From assembly GCF_041146395.1 (NCBI RefSeq), contig NC_091006.1, positions 3,230,001-3,294,000 of the forward strand: a stretch of 64,000 bases of DNA, given 5' to 3'. Position numbers and translations under genes: made by a program. Shown here one piece after another: positions 1-25,227 of the stretch; position 1 is the stretch's first letter; every line of letters starts with the position of its first letter. Under the pieces are notes generated by a model. That model was not told where the DNA came from. It saw only the letters and a program-made list of their open reading frames with translations, and made no database searches. Origin of the DNA: Eulemur rufifrons (taxonomy: Eukaryota > Chordata > Mammalia > Primates > Lemuridae).

Positions 1-206
1 GCGGCACTATGGAGTGGGAGGAGCACAGCAGAGCTGGAAATGACATTCAGGGCTGTCGTGATTGTTCTTCAGGGAGCTGCGCAGGGACCCCTGGGTGGAT
101 CAGGGGCGGGGCAGCGGATGGGGTGGGGTTGGCCGTCCGGAGAGCTCCAGTCTGACCACTTCCCCCAACCCCCCTGCTGTGCCTGCGGTCCGCTCTGCCC
201 TGACAG
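1..206 (+). other. LRP3 intron 3' end
   Basis: This is the tail of an LRP3 intron, with a pyrimidine-rich stretch (CCCCAACCCCCCTGCTGTGC) and acceptor CAG at 204-206. No other feature is seen. Confidence 0.8.
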
Positions 207-421
207 CTTCCGCAACTTTGACGTGGAGGAGTCCCACCAGTGCTCCCTGGACTGGCTCCTGCTGGGCCCTGCAGCTCCCCCGCGGCAGGAGGCCTTCCGC
301 CTGTGCGGCTCCGCCATCCCGCCCGCCTTCATCTCCGCCCGCGACCACGTCTGGATCTTCTTCCACTCTGACGCCTCCAGCTCCGGCCAGGCCCAGGGCT
401 TCCGTCTCTCCTACATCCGAG
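207..421 (+). CDS. LRP3: LRP3 exon, CUB1 C-terminal half
   Basis: The acceptor is CTGACAG just before 207 and the donor is GTGACG at 422. Base 207 completes a codon begun in the previous, absent exon, and base 421 is the first base of a Gly codon finished at 847-848. It encodes [12 protein letters not shown] through GFRLSYIRG, with the CUB cysteine pattern. Confidence 0.95.
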
Positions 422-3160
422 GTGACGCTGGCCGCAGGGTGGGGTGGGGACGGCCATGGAGTCCTCAGTGCTCGTGCGTGGGCCCCTGGCTCCCTGTGGG
501 GTCTCCCCTGCCCAGCCGTCGGTCTTGGGACGGTGGTGGCACTGGTCCTGCGCCGTCCCTGGATGCTCTGAGCCTCTCAGGGTCACTGGCCCCACTTCAC
601 AGGCTTGACTGGGAAGGACTGTCCCCGACCCTGGGCTTGGAAACTGAGCCCACCCTGGTGTTTGAAGGGTCTCTGCCCCTCGGGCGGCCATGGAGAGGCA
701 GGGGCCCTTCTTGGTCCTGCCACTTCCTGTCCCCGCAGAGGCACAGCTGGGAAGGGGAACCAGCTGCTGCTCCTGGCCCCAGGTCCCTGCGCTGGAGGGA
801 CGTTCTGCTCTGCCCTCACTGTCTCCTGCCGGCCCTTTGTCCCCAGGGAAGCTGGGCCAGGCGTCCTGCCAGGCAGACGAGTTCCGCTGTGACAACGGTA
901 AGTGCCTGCCGGGCCCGTGGCAGTGCAACACCGTGGACGAGTGCGGGGACGGCTCTGACGAGGGCAACTGCTCGGCGCCAGCCTCCGAGCCGCCGGGCAG
1001 TCTGTGCCCCGGGGGCACCTTCCCGTGCAGCGGGGCGCGCTCCACACGCTGCCTGCCCGTGGAGCGGCGCTGCGACGGCACGCAGGATTGCGGCGACGGC
1101 TCCGACGAGGCCGGCTGCCCCGACCTGGCGTGCGGGCGGCGGCTGGGCAGCTTCTACGGCTCCTTCGCCTCCCCGGACCTGTTCGGCGCGGCCCGCGGGC
1201 CCTCGGACCTTCACTGCACGTGGCTGGTGGACACGCAGGACCCGCGGCGCGTCCTGCTGCAGCTGGAGCTGCGTCTGGGCTACGACGACTACGTGCAGGT
1301 GTACGAGGGCCTGGGCGAGCGCGGGGACCGGCTGCTGCAGACGCTGTCCTACCGCAGCAACCACCGGCCCGTGAGCCTCGAGGCCGCCCAGGGCCGCCTC
1401 ACCGTGGCCTACCACGCCCGCGCCCGCAGCGCCGGCCACGGCTTCAACGCCACCTACCAGGTGAAGGGCTACTGCCTGCCCTGGGAGCAGCCGTGTGGGA
1501 ACAGCGCCGAGGGGGACAGGGATGGCTCCGGGGACCAGGGCTGCTTCTCGGAGCCACAGCGCTGCGACGGCTGGTGGCACTGCCCCAGCGGCCGGGACGA
1601 GCAGGGCTGCCCCGCCTGCCCGCCCGACCAGTACCCCTGCGAGGGCGGCAGTGGCCTGTGCTACACACCCGCCGACCGCTGCAACAACCAGAAAAGCTGC
1701 CCCGATGGCGCCGACGAGAAGAACTGCTTCTCCTGCCAGCCCGGAACCTTCCACTGCGGCACCAACCTGTGCATCTTTGAGACCTGGCGCTGCGACGGCC
1801 AGGAGGACTGCCAGGACGGCAGCGACGAGCACGGCTGCCTGGCCGCCGTGCCCCGCAAGGTCATCACCGCGGCGCTCATCGGCAGCCTGGTGTGCGGCCT
1901 GCTGCTCGTCATCGCCCTGGGCTGCGCCTTCAAGCTCTACTCGCTGCGCACGCAGGAGTACAGGTGGGTGCCGCGGCGGCCGCCCTGGCTGCGCACTGCC
2001 CTGGGGCGTGGCCCAGGCTCACTGTCCCACAGCCCTCCGCTCGTGGACCACGGCCTGGGCATCCACGTCTGGGCTCCGTGTGTCTTGGATTCCGGATGGA
2101 GGTGGGTCCCCGAGTCCTGCTGCCACAGCGGGTCCCGGCCAGCCCCGCCATGCTGCCCTCCGCCCCTTGCTTCCAGGGCCTTCGAGACCCAGATGACGCG
2201 GCTGGAGGCTGAGTTTGTGCGGCGGGAGGCGCCCCCATCCTATGGTCAGCTCATCGCCCAGGGCCTCATTCCCCCCGTGGAGGACTTTCCCGTCTACAGC
2301 GCGTCCCAGGTGAGCCCCCACAGGGCCCAGGCCCCCAGCTGGACCTCAGAGAGGACCCGAGATGGGGGCCAGGGGGCTGGGTGGGACAGCGTGTGGGCTG
2401 CGTTGTCCGGGGGCTAAAGGAAGGGGAGGAGAGGCCTGGGCAGCGTGACCAGGGGGCCTGGCCGGGGGCGGGGGGGGGGGGCATCCCAGGAGGTCTTGGG
2501 TTCTTCGGGGCTGTGCTGACCTCTGCCGCTGAGCGGCCTGGCCACCCCCTCAGCCGCCGCCCCGCCCTGCAGGCCTCGGTGCTACAGAACCTGCGCACGG
2601 CCATGCGGCGACAGATGCGCCGGCATGCTTCCCGCAGGGGGCCCTCCCGCCGCCGCCTGGGTCGCCTCTGGAACCGCCTCTTTCACCGGCCGCGGGCACC
2701 CCGAGGCCAGATCCCGCTGCTGACCGCTGCGCGAGCCTCACAGACAGTGCTGGGCGACGGGCTCCTGCGGCCCGCACCAGGGGCGGCTCCGGACCCCCCA
2801 GCGCCCCGTACGGACACAGGCAGCCCCCGGGCGGCTGGGGACGGACCCTCTAGTGCCCCCGGCCACACATCCGAGGTGAGACCTTCAGTCCCACCCCCGC
2901 CCTCCGGCCTGCGAGACTCCGAGTGCAGGCCTGTGGACAAGGACAGAAAGGCCTGCAGGGACCCCCTGGTGGACAGCCCGGCCCCTGTGGACACGCCTCG
3001 GGAGCCCTGCTCGGCCCAGGCCCCCCACCCCCAGGCCCCCACTGCCAGCAGCACCCTCGGCCCCCGCTCGCCAGAGCCACTGGGGGTCTGCAGGAGCCCC
3101 CCGCCACCCTGCTCCCCGATGTTGGACGCCAGTGACGACGAGGCCCTGCTGGTCTGCTGA
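207..3160 (+). CDS. LRP3: LRP3, LDL receptor-related protein 3 (5'-partial; 4 exons)
   Basis: Coding parts are 207-421, 847-1963, 2177-2309 and 2573-3160, all GT/AG bounded with matching phases; they encode 683 residues plus a split first codon. Human LRP3 is 770 residues, so about 86 N-terminal residues lie upstream. Domain order is: C-terminal half of CUB1; two LDLa modules ending [10 protein letters not shown] and [13 protein letters not shown]2 (starting [13 protein letters not shown]); three more LDLa modules ending [20 protein letters not shown] and [10 protein letters not shown]; one membrane helix (around [20 protein letters not shown]); and a cytoplasmic tail of about 250 residues. 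The acidic DGSDE ends are Ca2+-binding signatures of LDLa modules. The tail carries APPSYGQ (a PPxY, WW-ligand type) and ends DDEALLVC, resembling an acidic dileucine sorting signal. It is a type I membrane receptor of the LDLR superfamily whose ligand is not settled. No frameshift or internal stop is seen. Confidence 0.97.
422..846 (+). other. LRP3 intron (425 bp)
   Basis: A GC-rich, non-repetitive intron between the CUB1 exon and the large LDLa/CUB2 exon. Open frames run through it but no coding similarity is seen. Confidence 0.85.
847..1963 (+). CDS. LRP3: LRP3 large exon: LDLa1-2, CUB2, LDLa3-5, membrane helix
   Basis: This 1117-base exon has acceptor TGTCCCCAG and donor GTGGGT. It carries the two LDLa modules between the CUB domains, the whole of CUB2, three juxtamembrane LDLa modules and the transmembrane segment, ending in the split Arg codon after RTQEY. 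The fourth-base GC content is very high, so both antisense and +1 frames look open here; they are shadows. Confidence 0.96.
2177..2309 (+). CDS. LRP3: LRP3 exon, cytoplasmic tail with PPxY motif
   Basis: The acceptor is CTTCCAG and the donor is GTGAGC. It encodes [20 protein letters not shown] and then [10 protein letters not shown] to YSASQ. The PPSY tetrapeptide is a class I WW-domain ligand consensus; a partner such as a NEDD4-family ligase is a family-level inference only. Confidence 0.94.
2573..3160 (+). CDS. LRP3: LRP3 terminal coding exon, basic and proline-rich tail
   Basis: The acceptor is CCCTGCAG and the stop is TGA at 3158-3160. It encodes a strongly basic stretch ([20 protein letters not shown]) followed by a low-complexity Pro/Ser/Ala tail, and ends in [11 protein letters not shown]. 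The basic block just inside the membrane and the conserved acidic-dileucine terminus agree with the human protein as I know it. Confidence 0.95.
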   Translation, partial: ASVLQNLRTAMRRQMRRHASRRGPSRRRLGRLWNRLFHRPRAPRGQIPLLTAARASQTVLGDGLLRPAPGAAPDPPAPRTDTGSPRAAGDGPSSAPGHTSEVRPSVPPPPSGLRDSECRPVDKDRKACRDPLVDSPAPVDTPREPCSAQAPHPQAPTASSTLGPRSPEPLGVCRSPPPPCSPMLDASDDEALLVC

Positions 3161-4192
3161 CCCGCCAGGCACGCTGGTGACCACCACAGCTGCGCTTTGT
3201 AACCAGGGAATACACAGTTGTTTCTACCCTGCCTCTGCGTCCTTTCTTACGGAGGGGCCCACCCCACAGCCCCCGCCAGCTGGCTGCGTCAGCACAGGCC
3301 CCGGGAGGGCACGGTGCGCAGGGACTCCAGGGATCGGCCAGGGCAAGACGGTGGAGCGGGGAGCCCGTCTGCAGGGTCCCCGTGCACACGGCACCACCTC
3401 CCCACTCCATCCTGGAGCCCATTTCCAGAGGAGCAGGGGTCTGGGCGGGGCTGTCAGTGTCCTCTGTGGCTTCCGGATTCGATCACCCTGCGGTGGACCA
3501 GCCCCCCATAGCCATGCGGGAGTCACAGTGAGGACCGGGGAGGGCTGAGCAGGGCGCTGGGGAGCTGGGCTAGGAGGCCTCTGTCCCCAGGCTCATGCTT
3601 TCGGTGGTGGCATGGGCCGGCCAGGCTGGCGCCCTCTGCCCTCTGGCTGAGAGGTCGCTCTCCCGGGCGCTGTGCCAGGGCTGGGAATGGTGCACGGGGG
3701 TAGAGGGAGCCCACAGAGTCTCTTGGAGGGCCTGAGCCCCCCAGGACACGCTGCTCTATGCTTTCTCAGGGGACAGAGGGCAAGGCACCGACTGACAGCG
3801 GCCAGGTCCACTCTATCCTGTGGCAGGGCCTCAGTTTCCCCATCTGTAAACTAGAGTGAGACTGTGGGCTCTGAAGCGCTGACATTCACCCTGTGGTGAC
3901 TCGTGGGAAGACAGTCCCCACCGTGAACCCCGAGCTGTCCTGGGTGGCTGAGCTCAGGGTGCATCACGGGGCCGGGCGAGTGGCACTGAGTCGCTGCCCC
4001 ATCCTCAATGTCCCAGGGGGCAGGGTTGCTCTGGGTGCACGGCAGAGAGTGCCTGGGTTACGTGGCACGGCCCCCAAACGCTGAGAGCCCCCTCCAGAGC
4101 CTGCCCTGCACCTTCCCAGCCAGCAGCAGGCGCCCCCCCAAGGTGTAACCCCCACGAGGGACTGCCCCGAGCACAAGTGACAACCAGCCCCA
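3161..4192 (+). other. LRP3 3' UTR and tail-to-tail spacer
   Basis: About 1.0 kb separates the LRP3 stop from the probable 3' end of SLC7A10. The only poly(A)-signal-like word before that point is the variant AATACA at 3209-3214, followed by GTTGTTTCT. The next canonical AATAAA on this strand is at 4349-4354, inside the SLC7A10 3' UTR. A MIR fragment (CCTCAGTTTCCCCATCTGTA) lies at about 3828-3875. Which signal LRP3 uses cannot be decided from sequence. Confidence 0.6.
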
Positions 4193-4198
4193 TTTATT
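4193..4198 (-). terminator. SLC7A10 poly(A) signal AATAAA
   Basis: TTTATT on the + strand is AATAAA in the SLC7A10 sense, about 200 nt past the stop. It is the first canonical signal after the stop on that strand and gives a mRNA of about 1.9 kb, consistent with the human transcript. Confidence 0.8.
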
Positions 4199-4348
4199 CG
4201 TGGCCCTTTCAGGTCAGCTAGCCGGGCAGCGCTAAGGCAGGAAGCCCAGCCCACGTCTTCAGGCTTCCTTACAACAGGCATCTACGAGTCAGATCTTTTT
4301 TTTTTTTTTCCCAGAAAAAAAAACTTTTTTTTGCAAAAAAACCTCCTC

Positions 4349-4354
4349 AATAAA
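4349..4354 (+). terminator. AATAAA on the LRP3 strand, possible distal LRP3 poly(A) signal
   Basis: This is the first canonical AATAAA downstream of the LRP3 stop (1.19 kb on). It lies within the SLC7A10 3' UTR, so use would make the two mRNAs overlap. It could also be fortuitous. Confidence 0.3.
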
Positions 4355-4397
4355 CAACATGTAAACAGAAACAGCTGCTTCCGTCTCCAGAAACGCC

Positions 4398-18903
<14,506 letters not shown>

Positions 18904-20839
18904 GTCGCTGTCCCGCCGCGTCCCGGCCGCCTGCGCTGCCCCGTCTGTCCGGCCGGCCGCCAGTCCGCGCGTCCGCTCGTCTGTCCCCAGCAGCCGGGAC
19001 AGCGCCCACAGGCGGGCGCATGCGCTGGCGCCGGGCCCGGGACCCGAGCCCCCGGGCTGCGGGGCCCGAGGAGGGGCGGAAAGAGCGCCGGCCAGCAGCC
19101 CCCTCCCCCACTCCCTTAAAGAGAACTCCCCCTCCCCCGCCAATCCCGGGCTGGGAAGGAGGGAGAGGACTTGGGGCAGACCCAGGAAGAACTTCCCAGC
19201 TGAGCGAAGGAAGGGTCCCCCCTCTGCCTGAGTTACACCCGTCTTTGGGGTGTGTGGGGGCGGGGCAGGACGCAAAGGCAAGACTGTCCCTGCCCTCAGG
19301 GAGGCCGAGGAAGCCCGCAGTAGTAACAGCCGTGTTTGGGAACCCACTTGTGCCCCTTCAGTACTCCTTAATTACTGTCACGCCCCATGAGTGCGAGCGT
19401 GTCGGGTGGGGCAGGGCGCGCAGGTTGGGGCCATTCTACAGGGGGAAGTTGAGGCCCAGAGGTAAGCAACGGTCACAGAGCGTAAGGCGGGGTTGTCGCC
19501 TGGGACGGGACGTGAGGCACAACCCTAGGAGGGGTGGGGGCTTCGTCCTGTGGCTTCTCTGCGGGGTCAGGAGACCCCGCGCGCCCATGTTCCCAGGCCC
19601 GAGGAAACAGGTTCGGGGCGAAGACCCGGAGTCCCCCACCCTCATCCCCAGGGGACTCCAGGCCCGTGGGAGTCCTGAACGGGGCCCGCTCGCCCCACCG
19701 GGCTCTGGGCTGTGTCTGGCCTCGGGCCCGACCGCAGACTCCTGGTCACAGGTCAGAGTCCGGGCTCAGCTTACTAAAACTCGGGTCTGTGGCGCAGCTG
19801 CGCGCGCTCCAGCCCGGTTCAGGGGGCCAGGCCGCCTGCAACGCCCCAAGACACTGAGAAGGGGGCTGTGGTCGCAGAGGGCCAGGCGTGCAGGGGCGAG
19901 GGAGGCCGCCTCCTCCCGGAAGCCGTCCGGATTGCGCAGCCCGGGCCGGCGGAGCAGATACAGCGGGGTGGCGGGCGGGGCGCGCCTGGCACGGTGCGGC
20001 AGACGGCGGAACAGCCTTTGTGTTTTGCTGGCGGCCGCCGAGACGCGCCGTCCCCTGCATGTGGATGAGGCCGCGGCGGGCGTCCAGTCCTCCCCCCGGC
20101 CGCGGCCTCTGGGTTTGCTGGGCCCGGGCCCAGGGTCCGACGGCCGTAGGGTGGACCCGGGCTGGACCCGGGGGCCGGGGGCGGGTCCTGGGCAGGGGCG
20201 GAACGTGGCGGGGCCGGCGCTTTGCTGGCAGGAGGGAACTTCGAAGTTGGGGGCGGGGACTTCTGGGTAGAAGTAGGAGAGACAGGACCCAGGGTGGGCG
20301 TGCTGGGGGGGGGGGGGGCGCGGAGGGGGAGGCCACCCAGCGCAGCTTCGTCCCTCGCGCTCCAGTAGGCGCTCCAGTCGTCGAGTCCCGCATTCTTGGC
20401 GTGCGCAGCCTCCGGGCCCCAGAGACGCCTTGGGCCACGGACTTTCTTAAAGGAGCCTCGCGCAGGGTCGGGTTGGAGGGGCCACCCTGGCTGCGGAGAC
20501 TCCTGATTGTCGCAGGTGGTAGGGAGCTGAAGCCTTGACCTTCTGGTTTGACTCTCCCTGCTCAGTTGCCCTCGGACCTGCTCAGGGAAGGTCTAGCTGT
20601 GGGTAGTGCACTCAGCTACTGGTCGCCAAGGAGCAGGGGCTGGCACGAGTCCCTGAGGTTTTCAAGGGTGAGCCTCTCTGGGACCCCGAATGTGGAATAT
20701 GTGTTTGAGGGGGAAGGGCTGAGTCGAGGCCTTTGCACAGGATAGAGTTTTTATGTTGTTGTCCAGGCCCATAGCTCAAGAGGTCATTTTAATGGAACTG
20801 AACTAGAACCTGCAAACTCTGGTCGGAACAAAAGGTTAG

Positions 20840-22811
20840 TAAGGTTGGTTTACCATCCAAAAATCAATCAGTGTGATTCCCCACATTAACAGAGAGAGAG
20901 GAAGAAAAAAAAAAAAAAAGTAAAGAAAACCATAGAACCTTCTCGATAGATACAAAAACATCTATCATGGATGCATCTATGATTTAAACAAACAAAAAAC
21001 TATTAGCAAATTAGAAACAGAAGAGAACTTCCTTCATCTGATAAAAAGTATCTGCCTAAAGACAAATCTCCAAGAAACAAAAAATAAACAAAAACCCTAC
21101 ATCTAACATCATACTTCATGGTGAAATTTTGCAGGCTTTTCCACTAAGATTGGGAGTGAGAAAGGACGTTGGCACGCATCAGTTCTATGCAAGACTGCGC
21201 TGGAGGCCCCAGCCAGTGCAATAAGGCAAGAAAAAAAAGTAAAAAGGCATGAAGACAGGAAAGGGAGACAAAGGCTGCCATTCGCATATGACATGATGGT
21301 GTTTATAGAAAAATTTTCTTAAATTATAGGTAAATTTAAGGAAGATAAGTTCATTTAGCGAAGTCACTGGATACAAGTTCAATATACAAAAACTAATTGC
21401 ATTTCTATATTACCAGCAACAATTAGAAATTGAAATTTATAACAGCATAAACATCAAATACGTAAGACTAAATCTAGTGAATGATGTATACAATTTCTAC
21501 AGGAGAAATTATAAAACATTATTGAGAGAAATTGTTAAAGATATAAGTTAATGGAGGGATATACCATGTTCATAGATTGGAATTTAAGATGTTAGTTTTC
21601 TCCAAATTCGTCTATAGAATTGGTCAATAGATCCAATACAGTCTCAATTAAAGTGACAAAGGATTTTGTTGTTGATTACTTGGCTTTTTTGGGGAAGTGT
21701 GAAACTTGACAAGCTGATTCTGTATGAAGGAGAACAAAGTACACTTCACACTACAGTGAGGAAGACAGTGTGGTACTGGTGCAAGGACAAAGAAATCTAC
21801 TAGTGGAACAAAACAGAAAATGCAGAAACAGATTCCTCTTGGTTCATTATGACAAAGTTGATTTTGCAGAGCAGTGGAGAAAGGACAGACCTTTTTTTTT
21901 TTTTTTTTTTTTTTTTTGACAGAGTCTCACTGTGTTGCCTGGGCTACAGTGCTGTGGCGTCTGCCTAGCTCACAGCAACCTCAAACTCCTGGGCTCAAAC
22001 AATCCTCCTGCCTCAGCCTCCTGAGTAGCTGGGACTATAGGTGTGTGTACCATGATGCCCAGCTAATTTTTCTATCTTCAGTAGAGACAGGGTCTTGCTC
22101 TTGCTCAGGCTGGTCTCAAATTCCTGAGCTCAAGTGATCCTCCCGCCTCGGCCTCCCAGAGTGCTAGGATTACAGGCGTGAGCCACTGCACCCAGCCCAG
22201 ACTTTTCAATAAATGGTGGTGGATCAATTGAGTTTCTATATTGAAAAAAACCCCACCTTTTAATCTCAACCTTACACCATACCCTAAAACCAACCCCAGG
22301 TGATGTGCATGTGAAATGTATGTGCGAAAGGCGAATCAAAAAGGCTGCTAGAAGGAGAATTAGGGGAGAGAAAGACTCATTTTCTTAAACGGGACCGAAA
22401 AACACCAATAGTAAAAAAGTGACAGGTTGGACTACTTTAAAATGAGAAACTTCTGTTAATAAAAAAAACATGATTGAGAGAGGGAAGAGTAAGCCACACA
22501 CGGCAGAAGTTATTTCACCACATGTATCTGATAAAGGACTTGTATCTAAAAATATAAATATGTGACTTGTATGTATCAAGTCAATAGGAAAAAGACTAAA
22601 ATAAGCAGGCACTTCCCCAAAGAGGGTGTTCGATGGCTGACAAACTTCCGAACAGGTGTGCTCAACCTCATTAGTCATCAGGGAAATGCAAATTAAAACC
22701 AGAGTGAGATACCACGGCATCGCCACCAAAAGGGTAACAATGAAACACCCAGTGTTGGTGAGGATGTGGTGTTGGTACCATGAGTTTGGAAAACCATTTG
22801 GCGATGTCTCT
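20840..22811 (+). mobile_element. L1 LINE, 5'-truncated, ORF2 3' part (first segment)
   Basis: It begins at wording equivalent to mid-ORF2 (AAGGTTGGTTTACCATCC, AAAAATCAATCAGTGTGATT). It continues through ACTGGATACAAGTTCAATAT, ATACCATGTTCATAGATTGG and GACAAACTTCCGAACAGG to GGGAAATGCAAATTAAAACC. Many stops and indels show it is inactive. It is interrupted by an inverted Alu at 21892-22197 and by a ~520-bp insertion from about 22812, after which the L1 resumes. Confidence 0.9.
21892..22197 (-). mobile_element. Alu inserted in the L1
   Basis: Its poly(A) reads as a T-run from 21892. The reverse-orientation wording CTGCCTAGCTCACAGCAACC is strepsirrhine-like, and the element ends AGCCACTGCACCCAGCC. 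The L1 words CAGAC flank it (21886-21890 and 22198-22202), so the L1 was already present. It lacks the extended middle segment of the 16.4-kb copy. Confidence 0.9.
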
Positions 22812-23335
22812 AGGGTCTCTGCAGGCTAGCATTGCCACTCTCTATTAGATACCTCTTGGGTGCCACCTCAAAGCCGCTAGCCTCACGTTGGTGTGAAGAC
22901 CTTGGCCACTTTTTCTCCCACTTCAGATGCAACCTGCTAGCACCCCCCATCATCCCTTGGGGCATTTCTGCTGCCCCCCAAGGCAGCAGATGATAAGGAA
23001 CCAACCTGGTACCGATGAACTTGCAACCAAAAATGAAGGGAGTTGACACACGTGGGCCTGTTGTTTGACAGTGGCAGCTGGGAGCTGGTGGATGCATTCG
23101 TATCCCGTCTTCATCCCAGATGGACCGTTAGGAATCACATTCATCAGAAAGCCCCTTGGGAGATGTCACTACAAGATCCAGCAATCACATGCCTTTGGCA
23201 CCAAGTGGTGGCCAGCTCAGAAACTCATATTGGGTCTTCTGTCTTCCCCTTCCCCCTTATTCTTGATTCCCTGGAATTGCGCCCCCTAATTAAGAAGTGC
23301 CTTAGGCTCTGCTTTCTGGAGCACGCAGGCTAAGA
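22812..23335 (+). mobile_element. ~520-bp insertion in the L1, probable solo LTR of an ancient ERV
   Basis: The L1 reading breaks after GGAAAACCATTTGGCGATGT and resumes at TATAGACCCAACAGAAGTAA. The intervening block has no L1 similarity. Its end (TTCTTGATTCCCTGGAATTG, AATTAAGAAGTGCC, GGCTCTGCTTTCTGGAGCAC) resembles the R/U5 end of ERVL-class LTRs, with a decayed poly(A) signal. No open reading frame of retroviral type is present. The family is not assigned, and it could be another MER-type repeat. Confidence 0.4.
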
Positions 23336-23870
23336 TATAGACCCAACAGAAGTAAATATATACATGCACTAAACGACATCTACAATGTTCATGGCAGCAC
23401 TCCTCATAGTAGCCCCAAACTAGTAGGAACCCGGATAAACATTAATAGTGGTAGATAAACATTAATAGTAGAATGGATTAATACACTGGACTACATGAAA
23501 ATTCTGCAAAGGAAATGAACAAATTACTACCATACCACACAACACGGGCCAATCTCGTAAACAGAATGTTGAGCAACGGAAGCTGGATGCAAGATTACAT
23601 TCTGGGATGATTCCGTTTACATGAAGTTGTAGGGCAGGTGAAATGAATACGTGGTGTTAGAAGTCAAGATAGAGGTTACCCTTGGGGGTAGGGACTGGGG
23701 AGGGTCACGTGGAGGGACTCTGGGGTGCTGGCTGTGTTCTATTTCTTGATCTGGGTGCTGGTTCTATGAGTATGTTTATGAAAATTCATCAAGGTGAACA
23801 CTTACGATTTGTGCGTGTGTGTGAGTGTGTGGGGATGTGTGTGTGACGATCAGAGAGACCTTGAGGCTTC
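23336..23870 (+). mobile_element. L1 LINE, second segment (ORF2 end and 3' UTR)
   Basis: It resumes with ACAATGTTCATGGCAGCACT and ATGGATTAATACACTGGACT, then the 3' UTR-like TTCTTGATCTGGGTGCTGGT and AAAATTCATCAAGGTGAACA. A short TG-rich tract at 23811-23850 follows. It belongs to the same element as 20840-22811. Confidence 0.8.
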
Positions 23871-24069
23871 TTCAGTCAGTACATCATATTAAAATGCCAT
23901 ATTTTGGGGTAAAATACTTCTAATCGCTTCCTCTTCTCCAGGAAGCCATCCTGGTCCCCAAGCGGATGATCTGCCCATCCTGTGTGCACCTTGCCACCTC
24001 CCGTTGCCCAAAGGCAGAGGTCTGGTCTTGCTCCAGAACGTGGTCAGTCCTCAGTGAAGATTCCGGGGG

Positions 24070-24180
24070 TCTGACCCAGGAACTGAGAGATGCAGGTTCT
24101 GGTCCCAGCTCTGTCGCTGGGTGATTCACTTAACATCTGGCGTCTCAGTTCTTCTCTGTGGGATGGAGGGAGCAGGGGCA
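24070..24180 (+). repeat. MIR fragment
   Basis: CTGGTCCCAGCTCTGTCGCT, GTGATTCACTTAACATCTGG and CTCAGTTCTTCTCTGTGGGA follow MIR order. Confidence 0.65.
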
Positions 24181-25227
24181 GGACGGGACCCCTCAGTGCC
24201 CACAGCTGTTGTGGGGGCCATTTGCCTGGACTCACCCTTCTTGCTCCCCAGGGCCTGGGGCTGGGTTATAAGAGGGTGATGGAGGGGAGGGGTGAGTTGT
24301 CAGGGAGGTGGCTTCCTGTGTCTGCCTGTGTCATCCCATGCCCTCCCCTGCAGCTGCTACGTGCACGGCCCTGTGCAACCCCTGTGAGTGATGGTTAGGG
24401 TTGTGGGTAACAGGGACCACTAGGAACACGAGAACTTGTGGCTTTGGGCCTCTGATACGGAACTAGGGTCTCCTGTCCCTCCCTCCAGGCGATACCAGCC
24501 CTCAATCCTTCAGGGCCAACCTTCTAGACCAGGGCACCCTCTCCCTGGGACCTTTAGTTAAATCCCTCTGCTCAAGGACACCTGCCATTCCAAAAGGTGC
24601 CACCAGAGGGCAGCCTCCCTGTCAGCCTTTGAGCGCAGGTGCCTGGGCTGGATGGACCCCAGAGCCCAGCATCTCTGGGACGCCCAAGAGTCCCCACCTC
24701 TGCTGGTTCCTGTCCTGGAGGATTGGGGAGAGCAGGATAGGATTCCTGGGACCACCAGAGTCAGCTGGGAGCCAGGGAGGTCCGTCCTGGGGGCAGCTCA
24801 GGCTCTCTCCCGCCGCAGGCTGAGCGGGGAGGCTTGCCGCCTGGCCCGAGAGGTGGAGGGGAGGCCCCAGGGCCCGTGGGTGCTGGCCTGGGTCGGGAAA
24901 CTCATAGTGAAACCAGAGCGATGTCGCAGTGAAATTCATTCCGTGCAGCACACCTGCCTAGAGCCCCACGCAGTGGCGGTGGCTGCGGGAGGACCCAGCA
25001 CCTTATCTGATGGGCCTGGCCTTTCTCACAGCTGCCCCGACAGGCCGACCCCGCTGGTGGGCAGGGGCTGCACGGGCCATGGGCTCGGCTTCCCCACCTG
25101 CCCAGGGGGCAGGGCGGCCGCGAGCCTGGGAAAGGCGCGGGCGGCTGGAGGGGAGCTGGAGGCTGGGCGCGGGCAGCCCCTCTGAGGCCTAAAGACACGT
25201 CAAAACCTGGTACAAAAGATCGGGGCA

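Larger units (their letters stand above)
4193..4397 (-). other. SLC7A10: SLC7A10 3' UTR with paired U- and A-runs
   Basis: About 205 nt of 3' UTR lead to the poly(A) signal at 4198-4193. In the mRNA sense it holds, in order, U7 (4341-4335), GC, A8 (4332-4325), G, U9 (4323-4315), CUGGG and A14 (4309-4296). The U9 and A14 runs can pair around a five-base loop. Confidence 0.75.

Noticed and set aside
816..1832. 338-codon minus-strand open frame opposite LRP3
   Set aside because: It is the antisense shadow of the GC-rich LDLa/CUB2 exon; its composition (Ala/Val/Gly-rich, no domain) follows from LRP3 codons.
690..2417. Single 575-codon + strand frame across LRP3
   Set aside because: It merges the true exon with unspliced flanking intron. 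Good GT/AG sites at 847, 1963 and 2177 and the family sequence show the real boundaries.
19020..20270. 416-codon + strand frame in the CpG-rich promoter region
   Set aside because: Arg/Gly/Pro-rich translation without domains; stop codons are rare by composition in such GC-rich DNA.
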